From Euryarchaeota archaeon UBA39 (lineage in GTDB: Archaea > Thermoplasmatota > Poseidoniia > Poseidoniales > Thalassarchaeaceae): a stretch of 8,658 nt of DNA. Position 1 is the stretch's first letter. Each line of letters opens with the position of its first letter. This document shows positions 1 to 5,800 of the stretch, piece by piece. The position numbers were made by a program, and so were the translations under genes. The notes under the pieces are model-generated. The model did no database searches. It was not told where the DNA came from and worked only from the letters and a program-made list of their open reading frames with translations. The DNA lies in the NCBI GenBank assembly GCA_002503045.1, contig DAQW01000053.1, positions 1-8,658 of the forward strand, written 5' to 3'.

Positions 1-555
1 GCAGTTGAATGTTTGATGAATTCATCTTCTCCAAGTGGTGTTCGCTCTGCAATAAATGATGATGGTTATCTATGGAAAGTAAATCATTATCAAGAAAATG
101 GAGAGATTTGGAATTTAAGTTGGGTTGATCCTCAGGATGACGCAGGATGGACAGAAGTAAAGGGAACCACATCAGAGTCATGCGAAGTCATTACCGATGG
201 TACCTTGTCTTCTTCTGATTCCCCAGGATACAATCTCAATGCAATTCCTGAAACATTATCTCTTTCAGTTTTAGAAACTCTAATGCTTGAAATGGATGGT
301 TCAGATGAACCAGGGGCCGTCATGGCAATGGGTCAAGGGTTGAATTCTGATGTATCAGTTGGTGCAATTTTACTCGCAACCACTAGTTCAGATTTATTGG
401 ATATTTTAACTAGTCAACAGAATATTGATCAAGGCGAAGTAGGATTTACAGCTTCAAGAAGTTGGAGTGTAGGGTCTGCAGACCACAATTACGATGTTGC
501 AATGGATGCAGAAAGAGGTCGAATGATTGGTTGGATTCATACCACGGTCGCTTGA
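1..555 (+). CDS. 3' part of an unrecognised protein gene (5' end outside window)
   Basis: The frame is open from the first base of the window and ends at TGA 553-555, so at least 184 residues of the C-terminal part are visible. A TTG at 13 and an ATG at 16 could be starts, but nothing requires them and no upstream stop is seen, so I treat the gene as 5'-truncated. The visible protein is acidic and rich in Ser, Asp and Gly, with few Cys and no membrane segment. The last about 30 residues (Trp-Ser-Val, then Tyr-Asp-Val-Ala-Met-Asp-Ala-Glu-Arg-Gly-Arg-Met-Ile-Gly-Trp) resemble the closing strands of PepSY/YpmB-like modules, in which a beta strand is followed by an Asp-Ala-x-x-Gly turn. This is only a pattern resemblance and I do not assign a function. 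The gene ends 75 bases before the parA start, on the same strand. Confidence 0.6.
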   Translation, partial: AVECLMNSSSPSGVRSAINDDGYLWKVNHYQENGEIWNLSWVDPQDDAGWTEVKGTTSESCEVITDGTLSSSDSPGYNLNAIPETLSLSVLETLMLEMDGSDEPGAVMAMGQGLNSDVSVGAILLATTSSDLLDILTSQQNIDQGEVGFTASRSWSVGSADHNYDVAMDAERGRMIGWIHTTVA

Positions 556-577
556 AAATCTCATTCAAATTCTATTT

Positions 578-622
578 TCATCGGTTTATTGAGCGTCATG
601 TTCAACATCTCATCGGTTTGAG
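578..622 (+). repeat. Direct repeat TCATCGGTTT upstream of parA
   Basis: TCATCGGTTT occurs at 578-587 and again at 610-619, start-to-start spacing 32 bases, about three helical turns. GAG follows each copy, after ATT in the first and directly in the second. Both copies lie in the 75-base spacer before the parA ATG at 631. They could be an operator, a centromere-like site or chance; the sequence alone does not decide. Confidence 0.35.
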
Positions 623-630
623 ATGGTTTG

Positions 631-1593
631 ATGGGCGAGGAATTGACAGACTCAACTTCCTCAGAAACATATGATTCGATAGATGGACATTTAATTCATG
701 ATGTGTCATTTGTTGAAGTTGAGCGTCCTATTTCCAATGACACAAATGATACAGGAGCTAAACCACGTAAATCGTTGGAAATCCCTCATTCACTTCCTAC
801 GGAAGATGGATTAGCAAGAATAGTAACAATTACCAATCAAAAGGGAGGCGTTGGGAAGACAACATCTGTCATTAATATCGCTACACACCTAGCCATAAGA
901 GGTGCAAGAGTTCTGGTAGTAGATTGCGATGCACAAGGAAATTGTGCATCTGGTTTAGGTATCGATAAGTCGAAGACCAATATTACCACAAAGGACGTCA
1001 TTCTTACTCCTAGTATTTCCATTCAAGCAAGACATGCTACTGCTGTCGAAGGTTTGCATTTGATTGTGGGTGATCATAATTTGGTAGGTGTTGAAGAATC
1101 GCTAGCAGCCCAACTTGGGAGAGAACGTCGTTTAGTAGAAGCTCTTGCACCTTTACGTCCTCATTATGATTTGATTTTGATAGATACTGCTCCCTCTATG
1201 AGCATTGTTTCGATAAATGCGTTGACTGCTTCTGATGGAATATTAATTCCAGTTCAAACAGAGTATCTGGCATTGGAGGGTGTAGCATTATTGATGGGAA
1301 CAATTCAGGAAGTTCGTAGATTGTTAAATCATTCACTTGGAGTAGATGCTGTAATCATGACTATGCATGCTCCTACTCTTCTGAATACACAAGTCGCAGG
1401 CCATTTGAGAGAGATTTTTGGAGATTTAGTACTTGAACCTCCAATAAGGCGAAATATTCGGCTTGCTGAATCTCCCAGTCAGGGTGTTCCAATTCAATTT
1501 CATGCTCCACAAAGTCATGGAGGAGAGGATTATTCTCGCCTTTCATCAGAATTAGAAGCATTATGGTTTCCAGGAGGGATTCGAAATGAGTGA
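631..1593 (+). CDS. parA: ParA/Soj-family partition ATPase
   Basis: This is a deviant-Walker ATPase of the Soj branch of ParA/MinD, which cycles between ATP-bound dimers on non-specific DNA and free monomers to position a cargo. Visible motifs (numbered from ATG 631) are the Walker A Lys-Gly-Gly-Val-Gly-Lys-Thr-Thr at 71-78 with its signature lysine, Walker A' Asp-Cys-Asp-Ala-Gln-Gly-Asn at 98-104, and Walker B LILIDTAPS at 181-189. The Soj hallmarks PVQTEYLALEG (about 207-217) and RRNIRLAESPSQG (about 273-285) are also present. Soj proteins are about 250 residues. This one has 320, the excess being a polar, acidic N-terminal region of about 60 residues before the first beta strand. ATG 631 is chosen; TTG 628 lies directly before it and an in-frame TGA at 619 excludes longer forms. 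It overlaps the next gene by 8 bases, so translation is probably coupled. Confidence 0.93.
   Translation: MGEELTDSTSSETYDSIDGHLIHDVSFVEVERPISNDTNDTGAKPRKSLEIPHSLPTEDGLARIVTITNQKGGVGKTTSVINIATHLAIRGARVLVVDCDAQGNCASGLGIDKSKTNITTKDVILTPSISIQARHATAVEGLHLIVGDHNLVGVEESLAAQLGRERRLVEALAPLRPHYDLILIDTAPSMSIVSINALTASDGILIPVQTEYLALEGVALLMGTIQEVRRLLNHSLGVDAVIMTMHAPTLLNTQVAGHLREIFGDLVLEPPIRRNIRLAESPSQGVPIQFHAPQSHGGEDYSRLSSELEALWFPGGIRNE
1572..1578 (+). promoter_or_regulatory. Shine-Dalgarno site inside the end of parA
   Basis: AGGAGGG lies within the last codons of parA and 7 bases before the ATG at 1586 of the ParA-partner gene. The strong match and good spacing support that start and independent initiation of the downstream gene in a shared transcript. 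Confidence 0.7.
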
Positions 1594-2029
1594 TGATAAA
1601 CGTGGTCTAGGGCGTGGTCTCGATGATTTGATGGCTCAAAATGAGATTGATCTCCCGTTTCTATCTGCATACGGCCCAGCATCAGATGTAGAAGACGATA
1701 TTTCTCAAGCTAAATTTCCACCTCATGAAATCTTTGATGCAGTAGTTAGACATCTCCGTTCCCTTCAACAAAATTTTGATCAATCAGTAGAAGGAGAACT
1801 TCAAATTCATGGCATGATAGTGAAAATAGAAGAAAATGGTGTCAGTCTCTCATTCAATCACTCGGTTCGTTTACCGTTTGTTCCTAGTGATCTTGCTTCT
1901 CCAGGTTTGACAGAAGGGAATTTAGCATCCCACGGTAATTCAGCTTCTGTAACGATTCAGGCATGGGGAATTGAAGCTAGACGTTGTATATCCAGATTCA
2001 TTGAACATTTGGAAATTAACGATGTCTAA
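1586..2029 (+). CDS. Putative ParA partner with ParB-type N-terminal peptide, no ParB domain
   Basis: The 147-residue product begins MSDDKRGLGRGLDDLM. Residues 5-16 match the conserved N-terminal peptide of bacterial ParB/Spo0J (consensus close to K-R/K-G-L-G-R-G-L-x-A-L-L/M), which inserts into the ParA dimer and stimulates its ATPase. After it I see a short acidic linker, a helix at about 45-65, a beta-rich stretch at about 68-100, a Gly/Ser loop and a final strand and helix at about 119-144. The ParB CTPase motif Gly-Glu-Arg-Arg, the helix-turn-helix and the usual length near 280 are absent. Position directly after parA with an 8-base overlap and a strong ribosome site makes it the likely ParA partner. 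Its cargo is unknown. It could bind DNA by an unrelated fold, as archaeal SegB does, or tether a protein cargo, as McdB does. The partner role is inference; the motif is seen directly. Confidence 0.75.
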   Translation: MSDDKRGLGRGLDDLMAQNEIDLPFLSAYGPASDVEDDISQAKFPPHEIFDAVVRHLRSLQQNFDQSVEGELQIHGMIVKIEENGVSLSFNHSVRLPFVPSDLASPGLTEGNLASHGNSASVTIQAWGIEARRCISRFIEHLEINDV

Positions 2030-2576
2030 TTACAATTGCAGCGATAAATACACTCATAGCTGCTGCAATTACACCTGTGGCAGGAGTATTTTCTGCGACA
2101 ATTTGCCCACAAGTTCCTCCGTTCTCGTTTTCTCCACCCCAATTTTCACCATCAAACCAACAATCTGACCAAACTTTCCATCCCCATCCTGTTTCTGGGA
2201 TTCTTGTTTCATTTTCTCCCTCATTCAAAACAAAATTCCAATTCACATACGTTTGCCCATTCATAGGAGAAACAGATACACTCCAAATTTCAGTGGAATT
2301 ATCCTTTACCAAATTTTGTGATTCAGGTGGATAACAAAGTCCACTATTTACACAAATTTGAGTGGAAATTTCAATTGAAGAAATATTCGAATTTTCCTCT
2401 AGTTGAACACTAATCAAAAAATCTTGATTCCCATAGAAAACATTTGAGAATGTTACTTCAGAAATTCCTGTATCTTGAAGATCTGTAACTTGATTCTCTC
2501 CACCTCCGCCTGCTGCTGAGACAACACTAGATGCAAAAATTAGAATTGAAATTGATATGGCAATCCTACCTCTCAT
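2016..2576 (-). CDS. Secreted, C-terminally anchored protein with DsbD-alpha-like Cys motif
   Basis: The 186-residue product starts at ATG 2576 with Arg2/Arg4 and a hydrophobic core at about 5-19 ending Ser-Ala-Ala, a typical signal peptide. The ectodomain (about 25-160) alternates short beta strands and has three Asn-x-Ser/Thr sequons (N64, N93, N122). Residues 75-84 read C-V-N-S-G-L-C-Y-P-P, the same Cys-x5-Cys-Tyr-Pro-Pro pattern as the redox-active loop of the DsbD N-terminal domain. A second pair, C139 and C156, lies in a Trp/Gly/Asn-rich segment. The C-terminus is T-P-A-T-G at 164-168, a hydrophobic helix, and Arg-His-Arg. This tripartite layout resembles sorting signals cut by sortases or archaeosortases, or it may be a simple tail anchor. 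It probably faces the outside of the cell. It follows the PUA gene by 42 bases on the same strand, so co-transcription is possible. Function not assigned. Confidence 0.8.
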   Translation of the reverse strand: MRGRIAISISILIFASSVVSAAGGGGENQVTDLQDTGISEVTFSNVFYGNQDFLISVQLEENSNISSIEISTQICVNSGLCYPPESQNLVKDNSTEIWSVSVSPMNGQTYVNWNFVLNEGENETRIPETGWGWKVWSDCWFDGENWGGENENGGTCGQIVAENTPATGVIAAAMSVFIAAIVIRHR

Positions 2577-2618
2577 GTTTAGTGGATGGCCCTAGTCCTA
2601 TTCAATAGTGATGATGAA

Positions 2619-3122
2619 TTAAGAATCAATTGACCATAAATCATCACCAATCCAATGGATTGTCCGGATTGATTTACCTTTTGTCGATTGGTCCATTTTT
2701 TCTGCATCCATTAATGCCCATCCAATGGCAATAGGTTTGCCATGTTCTTCATCTCGTACCCAAACTAAATCTCCTCGTTCAACAACTGGATCAACAATTT
2801 GAATCCCTGCAGCCATACAATCTGCTCCATTCATTAGAAAAGGAATAGCTCCTCTGTCTACAGCACACCATTTTTTCTCTAGATTCCATCTTAAAATTCC
2901 TCTTAGTGTAGGAAATGTGATTTCTTCAACTGTACCCAAATCTTCTGGTCTCTCCAATGTCATTACAATAGGCACTTTATCGGCAAGTAGCAACCTCCAA
3001 TCACCAAACTCAGCGGTTTCTAGAAAAGACCCCTCCAAGTTATCCCGTATGTCAAAATCTTCTTGGATACCTTCCACAAATTGACGAACCACTTTGATTC
3101 GCACAGGCTTCCTTTTCTTCAT
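2619..3122 (-). CDS. PUA-domain protein of the MCT-1/Tma20 family
   Basis: This cytoplasmic RNA-binding protein resembles eukaryotic MCT-1/Tma20 and its archaeal homologues. The eukaryotic members act with density-regulated protein in 40S recycling and re-initiation; the archaeal role is less certain. From ATG 3122 the product has 167 residues. The N-terminal half matches the MCT-1 domain (basic start, then a FPTLRGILRW-like stretch comparable to FYPTLRLLHKY). The PUA domain starts with VDRGAIPFLMNGADCMAAGI (compare VDKGAIKFVLSGANIMCPG in human MCT-1) and ends with IRTIHWIGDDLW, where the human protein has IENIHYLNDGLW. The frame runs upstream to a TTG at 3155, adding 11 residues, with a TAG just before it; ATG 3122 is preferred by codon, although neither has a strong ribosome site. 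It diverges from the FAH-family gene, sharing a 95-base promoter region. Confidence 0.88.
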   Translation of the reverse strand: MKKRKPVRIKVVRQFVEGIQEDFDIRDNLEGSFLETAEFGDWRLLLADKVPIVMTLERPEDLGTVEEITFPTLRGILRWNLEKKWCAVDRGAIPFLMNGADCMAAGIQIVDPVVERGDLVWVRDEEHGKPIAIGWALMDAEKMDQSTKGKSIRTIHWIGDDLWSIDS

Positions 3123-3190
3123 TCGCCTTGAGGCCACATTTGTTTCGATAAGCAACTACTCCATCAAGTTCCCGTTGTAGCCGAACCCAT

Positions 3191-3214
3191 GAAGGAGACC
3201 TCCTTCCTCCGAGG
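3191..3214. promoter_or_regulatory. Two abutting palindromes between the PUA and FAH-family genes
   Basis: GAAGGAG-AC-CTCCTTC at 3191-3206 is a 16-base near-perfect palindrome (seven paired positions each side of AC). It shares its last base with CCTCCGAGG at 3206-3214, a perfect odd palindrome. They lie in the divergent promoter region and end 3 bases before the FAH-family ATG. They could be a protein-binding site or an mRNA hairpin hiding the ribosome site. No regulator is identified. Confidence 0.4.
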
Positions 3215-3217
3215 TTC

Positions 3218-3823
3218 ATGCCAGTCGGATGGGGTGTTCTACGAAATTTCCGAGATCATGCAAAGGAAATGGGTGTAGAATCGCCTTCATCTCCATTGTT
3301 TTTTCTAATGCCTCCAAGCAGTCTTACTTTAGTAACTAAAACACATTCTATTATTCATCCCGGTCATGACATTCTTTTACATTATGAGGTGGAATTTGTT
3401 GTTCAAATTGGAATTGATGGTAATCCAGATGGTTGTGGAGTTGGATTAGATCTTACAAATAGAACCGCTCAAAAGGTAGCTAAATCAGAAGGCTTACCCT
3501 GGACTGATGCTAAGGCATTTCCCATGTCTGGCCCTTACAGTCCATTAGTGCCGTATGAAATATCAGAATATGAAATTAAATTAGAAGTCAATGGTGAAGT
3601 AAGACAGCATGGAAATATTTCCAATATGGTTCATGATGTGAATTCATTGCTCAAAGAGTTACATTCTCGTTTTTTTCCTGAACCGGGCGATATTATTTTT
3701 ACAGGCTCTCCCCAAGGAGTTGGGCCCCTGTTTCCAGGAGATCGATTGGTGGCGAGTCTGTGGAAAAATGACAAATGTATTACTAATTTTGAAGCCGAAG
3801 TTCTCCCATCTGAGAATATTTGA
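3218..3823 (+). CDS. Fumarylacetoacetate hydrolase (FAHD1/YcgM-like) family protein
   Basis: The 201-residue product belongs to the FAH superfamily, whose FAHD1/YcgM branch cleaves acylpyruvates or decarboxylates oxaloacetate with Mg2+ or Mn2+. Visible elements in order are the lid segment RNFRDHAKEMG (His14 and Glu17 match the FAHD1 catalytic His-Glu pair), the metal ligands in HYEVEF (two Glu), Asp in GLDLTNRT, the lysine of DAKAF, VNGEVRQHG, and TGSPQGVGPLFPGD near the C-terminus. All key residues appear intact, so I expect an active enzyme, but the substrate cannot be read from the sequence. ATG 3218 is the only start: no ATG, GTG or TTG lies in frame between it and the upstream TAA at 3149. 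The protein therefore starts about 15 residues later than human FAHD1. No amino acid degradation gene adjoins it. Confidence 0.88.
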   Translation: MPVGWGVLRNFRDHAKEMGVESPSSPLFFLMPPSSLTLVTKTHSIIHPGHDILLHYEVEFVVQIGIDGNPDGCGVGLDLTNRTAQKVAKSEGLPWTDAKAFPMSGPYSPLVPYEISEYEIKLEVNGEVRQHGNISNMVHDVNSLLKELHSRFFPEPGDIIFTGSPQGVGPLFPGDRLVASLWKNDKCITNFEAEVLPSENI

Positions 3824-3834
3824 ATTGGGCGCTT

Positions 3835-3872
3835 CTTTCAAATAAGGAGAGCCGGTCGGCCGAAAACGGAGG
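3835..3872 (+). promoter_or_regulatory. Candidate promoter and ribosome site of the S8e gene
   Basis: An AT-rich box A-like element, TTTCAAATAAG (3836-3846), lies in the 57-base spacer between the FAH-family gene and S8e. A start of transcription some 25 bases downstream would give a very short leader containing GGAGG (3868-3872), which sits 8 bases before GTG 3881 and supports that GTG as the start. The box A assignment is a guess; the ribosome site is clear. Confidence 0.45.
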
Positions 3873-3880
3873 CGACAAGA

Positions 3881-4273
3881 GTGGCACAGTGGCACGGCAT
3901 CTCTCGACGCAAACCTTCGGGTGCTAGACTTAAGCGTCCTAACCGGTATCGTGGGAAGCGAAGAACCGAAATTTCCAGTGAGAAACTATTCGCTTTTATT
4001 GCTGAAGAACCTCAGAACAAGGTGTACCGAAAACGGAGCGGTAACGTTACAGTACGCGTTCTTGGTGAGAAGATGATTAACGTAAGTGATTCATCTGGAA
4101 AGACCCAGCGCGTCGAAATGACAAACGTTGTAGAGAACTCTGCAGATCCTAACTATGTTAGACGAAACATTTTGACAAAGGGAGCAATTGTTGAGACATC
4201 AATGGGTCGTGTCAGAATCACCAGCCGACCTGGAATGGATGGCGTAATCAGCGGCGTTCTTGTTGACGAGTAA
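3881..4273 (+). CDS. rps8e: 30S ribosomal protein S8e
   Basis: This is the archaeal/eukaryotic-specific small-subunit protein S8e, which binds 16S rRNA. The 130-residue product has the family length for archaea. It opens with the very basic HGISRRKPSGARLKRPNRYRGKRR region (Ser-Arg-Arg-Lys-Pro-Ser-Gly is the family signature). It continues through a beta-rich core and ends in ILTKGAIVETSMGRVRITSR followed by PGMDGVISGVLVDE, the conserved S8e C-terminus. Translation starts at GTG 3881 with GGAGG 8 bases upstream; no internal start would keep the signature. The gene is followed on the same strand by SRP19, so ribosome synthesis and signal-recognition-particle assembly may be co-expressed. Nothing unusual is seen in the protein. 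Confidence 0.96.
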   Translation: MAQWHGISRRKPSGARLKRPNRYRGKRRTEISSEKLFAFIAEEPQNKVYRKRSGNVTVRVLGEKMINVSDSSGKTQRVEMTNVVENSADPNYVRRNILTKGAIVETSMGRVRITSRPGMDGVISGVLVDE

Positions 4274-4279
4274 GCGAAG

Positions 4280-4293
4280 AACCCAAACGGGTT
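4280..4293 (+). terminator. Small hairpin between S8e and SRP19 genes
   Basis: AACCC-AAAC-GGGTT (4280-4293) can form a five-pair stem with a four-base loop, 7 bases after the S8e stop. A short T-run (4308-4311) follows at some distance. It may attenuate read-through, protect the S8e message end, or do nothing; the stem is short and archaeal terminators need only T-runs. Confidence 0.25.
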
Positions 4294-4350
4294 AGTTTGC
4301 TAGAATGTTTTACGGGGCTGATTGTTTTGTCTGGAGATGCATCTAGAATT

Positions 4351-4767
4351 ATGATTTGGGTCGGCTATTTCGATTCAAGGTTAACTCGAGGCCAAGGTAG
4401 ACGTGTTAGCAAAAATTGTTCTATCCCAAATCCGAACCTTGAACAACTTGCGTACGCTGCAAAATCTCTCGGAATCAGGAAAATGAAGAGAATCACTAAC
4501 AAGTCTCACCCTAAGAGACCAAGATTGAATGAAGGTCATCTGATTGTTTCATCCAAAGATGCCTTTGGAGCAACTGGAACTAATTCAAAAGAGGCTTTGA
4601 TGCAAGTGATTGGAGCCAGTTTATTTTCGAGTTTTGAGGAAGCTAAGCAGAGAAAAGAGGAATCTAAAGCCAAGGGTCCAAGAAAGGGAGATAAATCTGC
4701 TCGCTCTCAAAGAAAAGGCCCTCAAGTCAAATCTTCTCGAAGAAAGAAGAAGTTTGGTAGAAAGTAA
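4351..4767 (+). CDS. srp19: Signal recognition particle 19 kDa protein (SRP19)
   Basis: SRP19 binds SRP RNA helices 6 and 8 and prepares the RNA for SRP54, which targets nascent membrane and secreted proteins. From ATG 4351 the start MIWVGYFDSRLTRGQGRRVSK matches the family (MIVWPAYLDSKKSRREGRRVPK-like), followed by a helix with SLGI and a strand EGHLIVSS. The open frame reaches back to TTG 4297, but the extra 18 residues have no family counterpart, so ATG 4351 is chosen; GGAG at 4333-4336 is rather far upstream. At 138 residues it is longer than usual archaeal SRP19 (roughly 90-105). The excess is a tail in which 19 of the last 40 residues are Lys or Arg, probably disordered and RNA-binding. 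The gene ends 7 bases from the convergent aminotransferase gene. Confidence 0.88.
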   Translation: MIWVGYFDSRLTRGQGRRVSKNCSIPNPNLEQLAYAAKSLGIRKMKRITNKSHPKRPRLNEGHLIVSSKDAFGATGTNSKEALMQVIGASLFSSFEEAKQRKEESKAKGPRKGDKSARSQRKGPQVKSSRRKKKFGRK

Positions 4768-4774
4768 TCGATTC

Positions 4775-5800
4775 TCAAACGTTTACAATGTGGATCCAAT
4801 GGTGTTTATCTTCCCTACGTCGTAATTGAATATCCAATAGTGAATGATACAATTCATGTGTAATCTTTCCAACTTCACCATTGCAATATTCTGTAACTTT
4901 ATCTCCATGTTCAATTCGACCAATTGGAGAAATAACTGCTGCAGTCCCTGCACAAAACGCCTCATCTGCTTGCATTGCAAATTCCACATCTATTTTCTCT
5001 TCGTGAACAGTATATCCTGAATCTCTAGCTAATTGCACAATACTATCTCTGGTAATCCCAGGTAGAATCGTACCAGTTAATTCGGGTGTGTAAATAACTC
5101 GATCTTTGACACAGAAAAAGTTAGCAGCACCAACTTCTTCAACAAAACGATGTTCAACAGCATCCAAATAGATAATTTCTGCATATCCTTCTTTTTTTGC
5201 CATTTTTGATGGCATCATTCCAGGAGCATAATTTCCTATTGCCTTTACCCCTCCTGATCCTCCAGGGGCTGCTCTATGGAAATCATCAGATACTTTCAGT
5301 GAGATAGGACTCATTCCTCCCTTAAAATAAGGTCCGACAGGACAGACAAATACCATGAAAGTGAATTCGGGTGCAGGTGCTACTCCTAGAATCGCTCCAC
5401 TGCCCCATAACACTGGACGAACATATAATGCTCCCCTTCCAGTTGGAGGAATCCATCTTTCATTTTCTCTTACTACTGATTCAATAGCATGAATGAAAAT
5501 TTCTTCTGGAACTGGTGGCATTCCCAATCTTGCAGCCCCATTTGCAAATCTGGCTGCATTTCTTTTGGGTCTAAACAAAACAACTGATCCATCATCCGAT
5601 CGTTGTGCCTTCATTCCTTCAAAGATTCCTTGTCCGTAATTTAGTACTCCAGCTGCAGGAGAAATAGAAATATCGCCAAATGGCAGCAATTCACCTTCTC
5701 CCCATTCTGATCCTGCTGGAATTACTTGGCGATACATTACATCGGTAGCAGTAAACGAGAAAGTTAGACTATCCCAATCAATATCCATCCCGATTCTCAC
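4775..5800 (-). CDS. ilvE: Branched-chain amino acid aminotransferase (class IV PLP enzyme)
   Basis: This enzyme transfers the amino group between glutamate and the 2-oxo acids of leucine, isoleucine and valine, using pyridoxal phosphate in the cytoplasm. The 341-residue product has the large, eukaryote/Bacillus-like BCAT layout. Motifs (numbered from GTG 5800) are GVLNYGQGIFEGMKAQR at 51-67, YVRPVLWGSG at about 126-135, and GGVKAIGNYA with the PLP-binding lysine K186. EEVGAANFF follows at 221-229 (Glu contacting the cofactor ring), then ILPGITRDSI at about 245-254 and GTAAVISPIG at 285-294. All catalytic landmarks are present. The start is either GTG 5800 or ATG 5788 (residue 5); MDIDWDSLTF from the latter resembles many family N-termini, so the shorter form is quite possible. 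The gene diverges from the DNA polymerase gene over 115 bases. Confidence 0.93.
   Translation of the reverse strand: MRIGMDIDWDSLTFSFTATDVMYRQVIPAGSEWGEGELLPFGDISISPAAGVLNYGQGIFEGMKAQRSDDGSVVLFRPKRNAARFANGAARLGMPPVPEEIFIHAIESVVRENERWIPPTGRGALYVRPVLWGSGAILGVAPAPEFTFMVFVCPVGPYFKGGMSPISLKVSDDFHRAAPGGSGGVKAIGNYAPGMMPSKMAKKEGYAEIIYLDAVEHRFVEEVGAANFFCVKDRVIYTPELTGTILPGITRDSIVQLARDSGYTVHEEKIDVEFAMQADEAFCAGTAAVISPIGRIEHGDKVTEYCNGEVGKITHELYHSLLDIQLRRREDKHHWIHIVNV

Noticed and set aside
1586..2029. Annotation of the parA-linked gene as a truncated ParB
   Set aside because: The product has an intact ribosome site and stop, and what follows the N-terminal peptide does not resemble a cut-down ParB core, so a different domain architecture is more likely than decay.
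3189..3278. ATG 3189 frame as an upstream start for the hydrolase gene
   Set aside because: It is in a different frame from the hydrolase and stops at a TAG after about 29 codons, so it cannot extend that protein.
4297..4350. Longer SRP19 starting at TTG 4297
   Set aside because: The additional 18 residues have no counterpart in SRP19, and the family start (Met-Ile-x-x-x-Tyr-x-Asp-Ser) falls exactly at ATG 4351.
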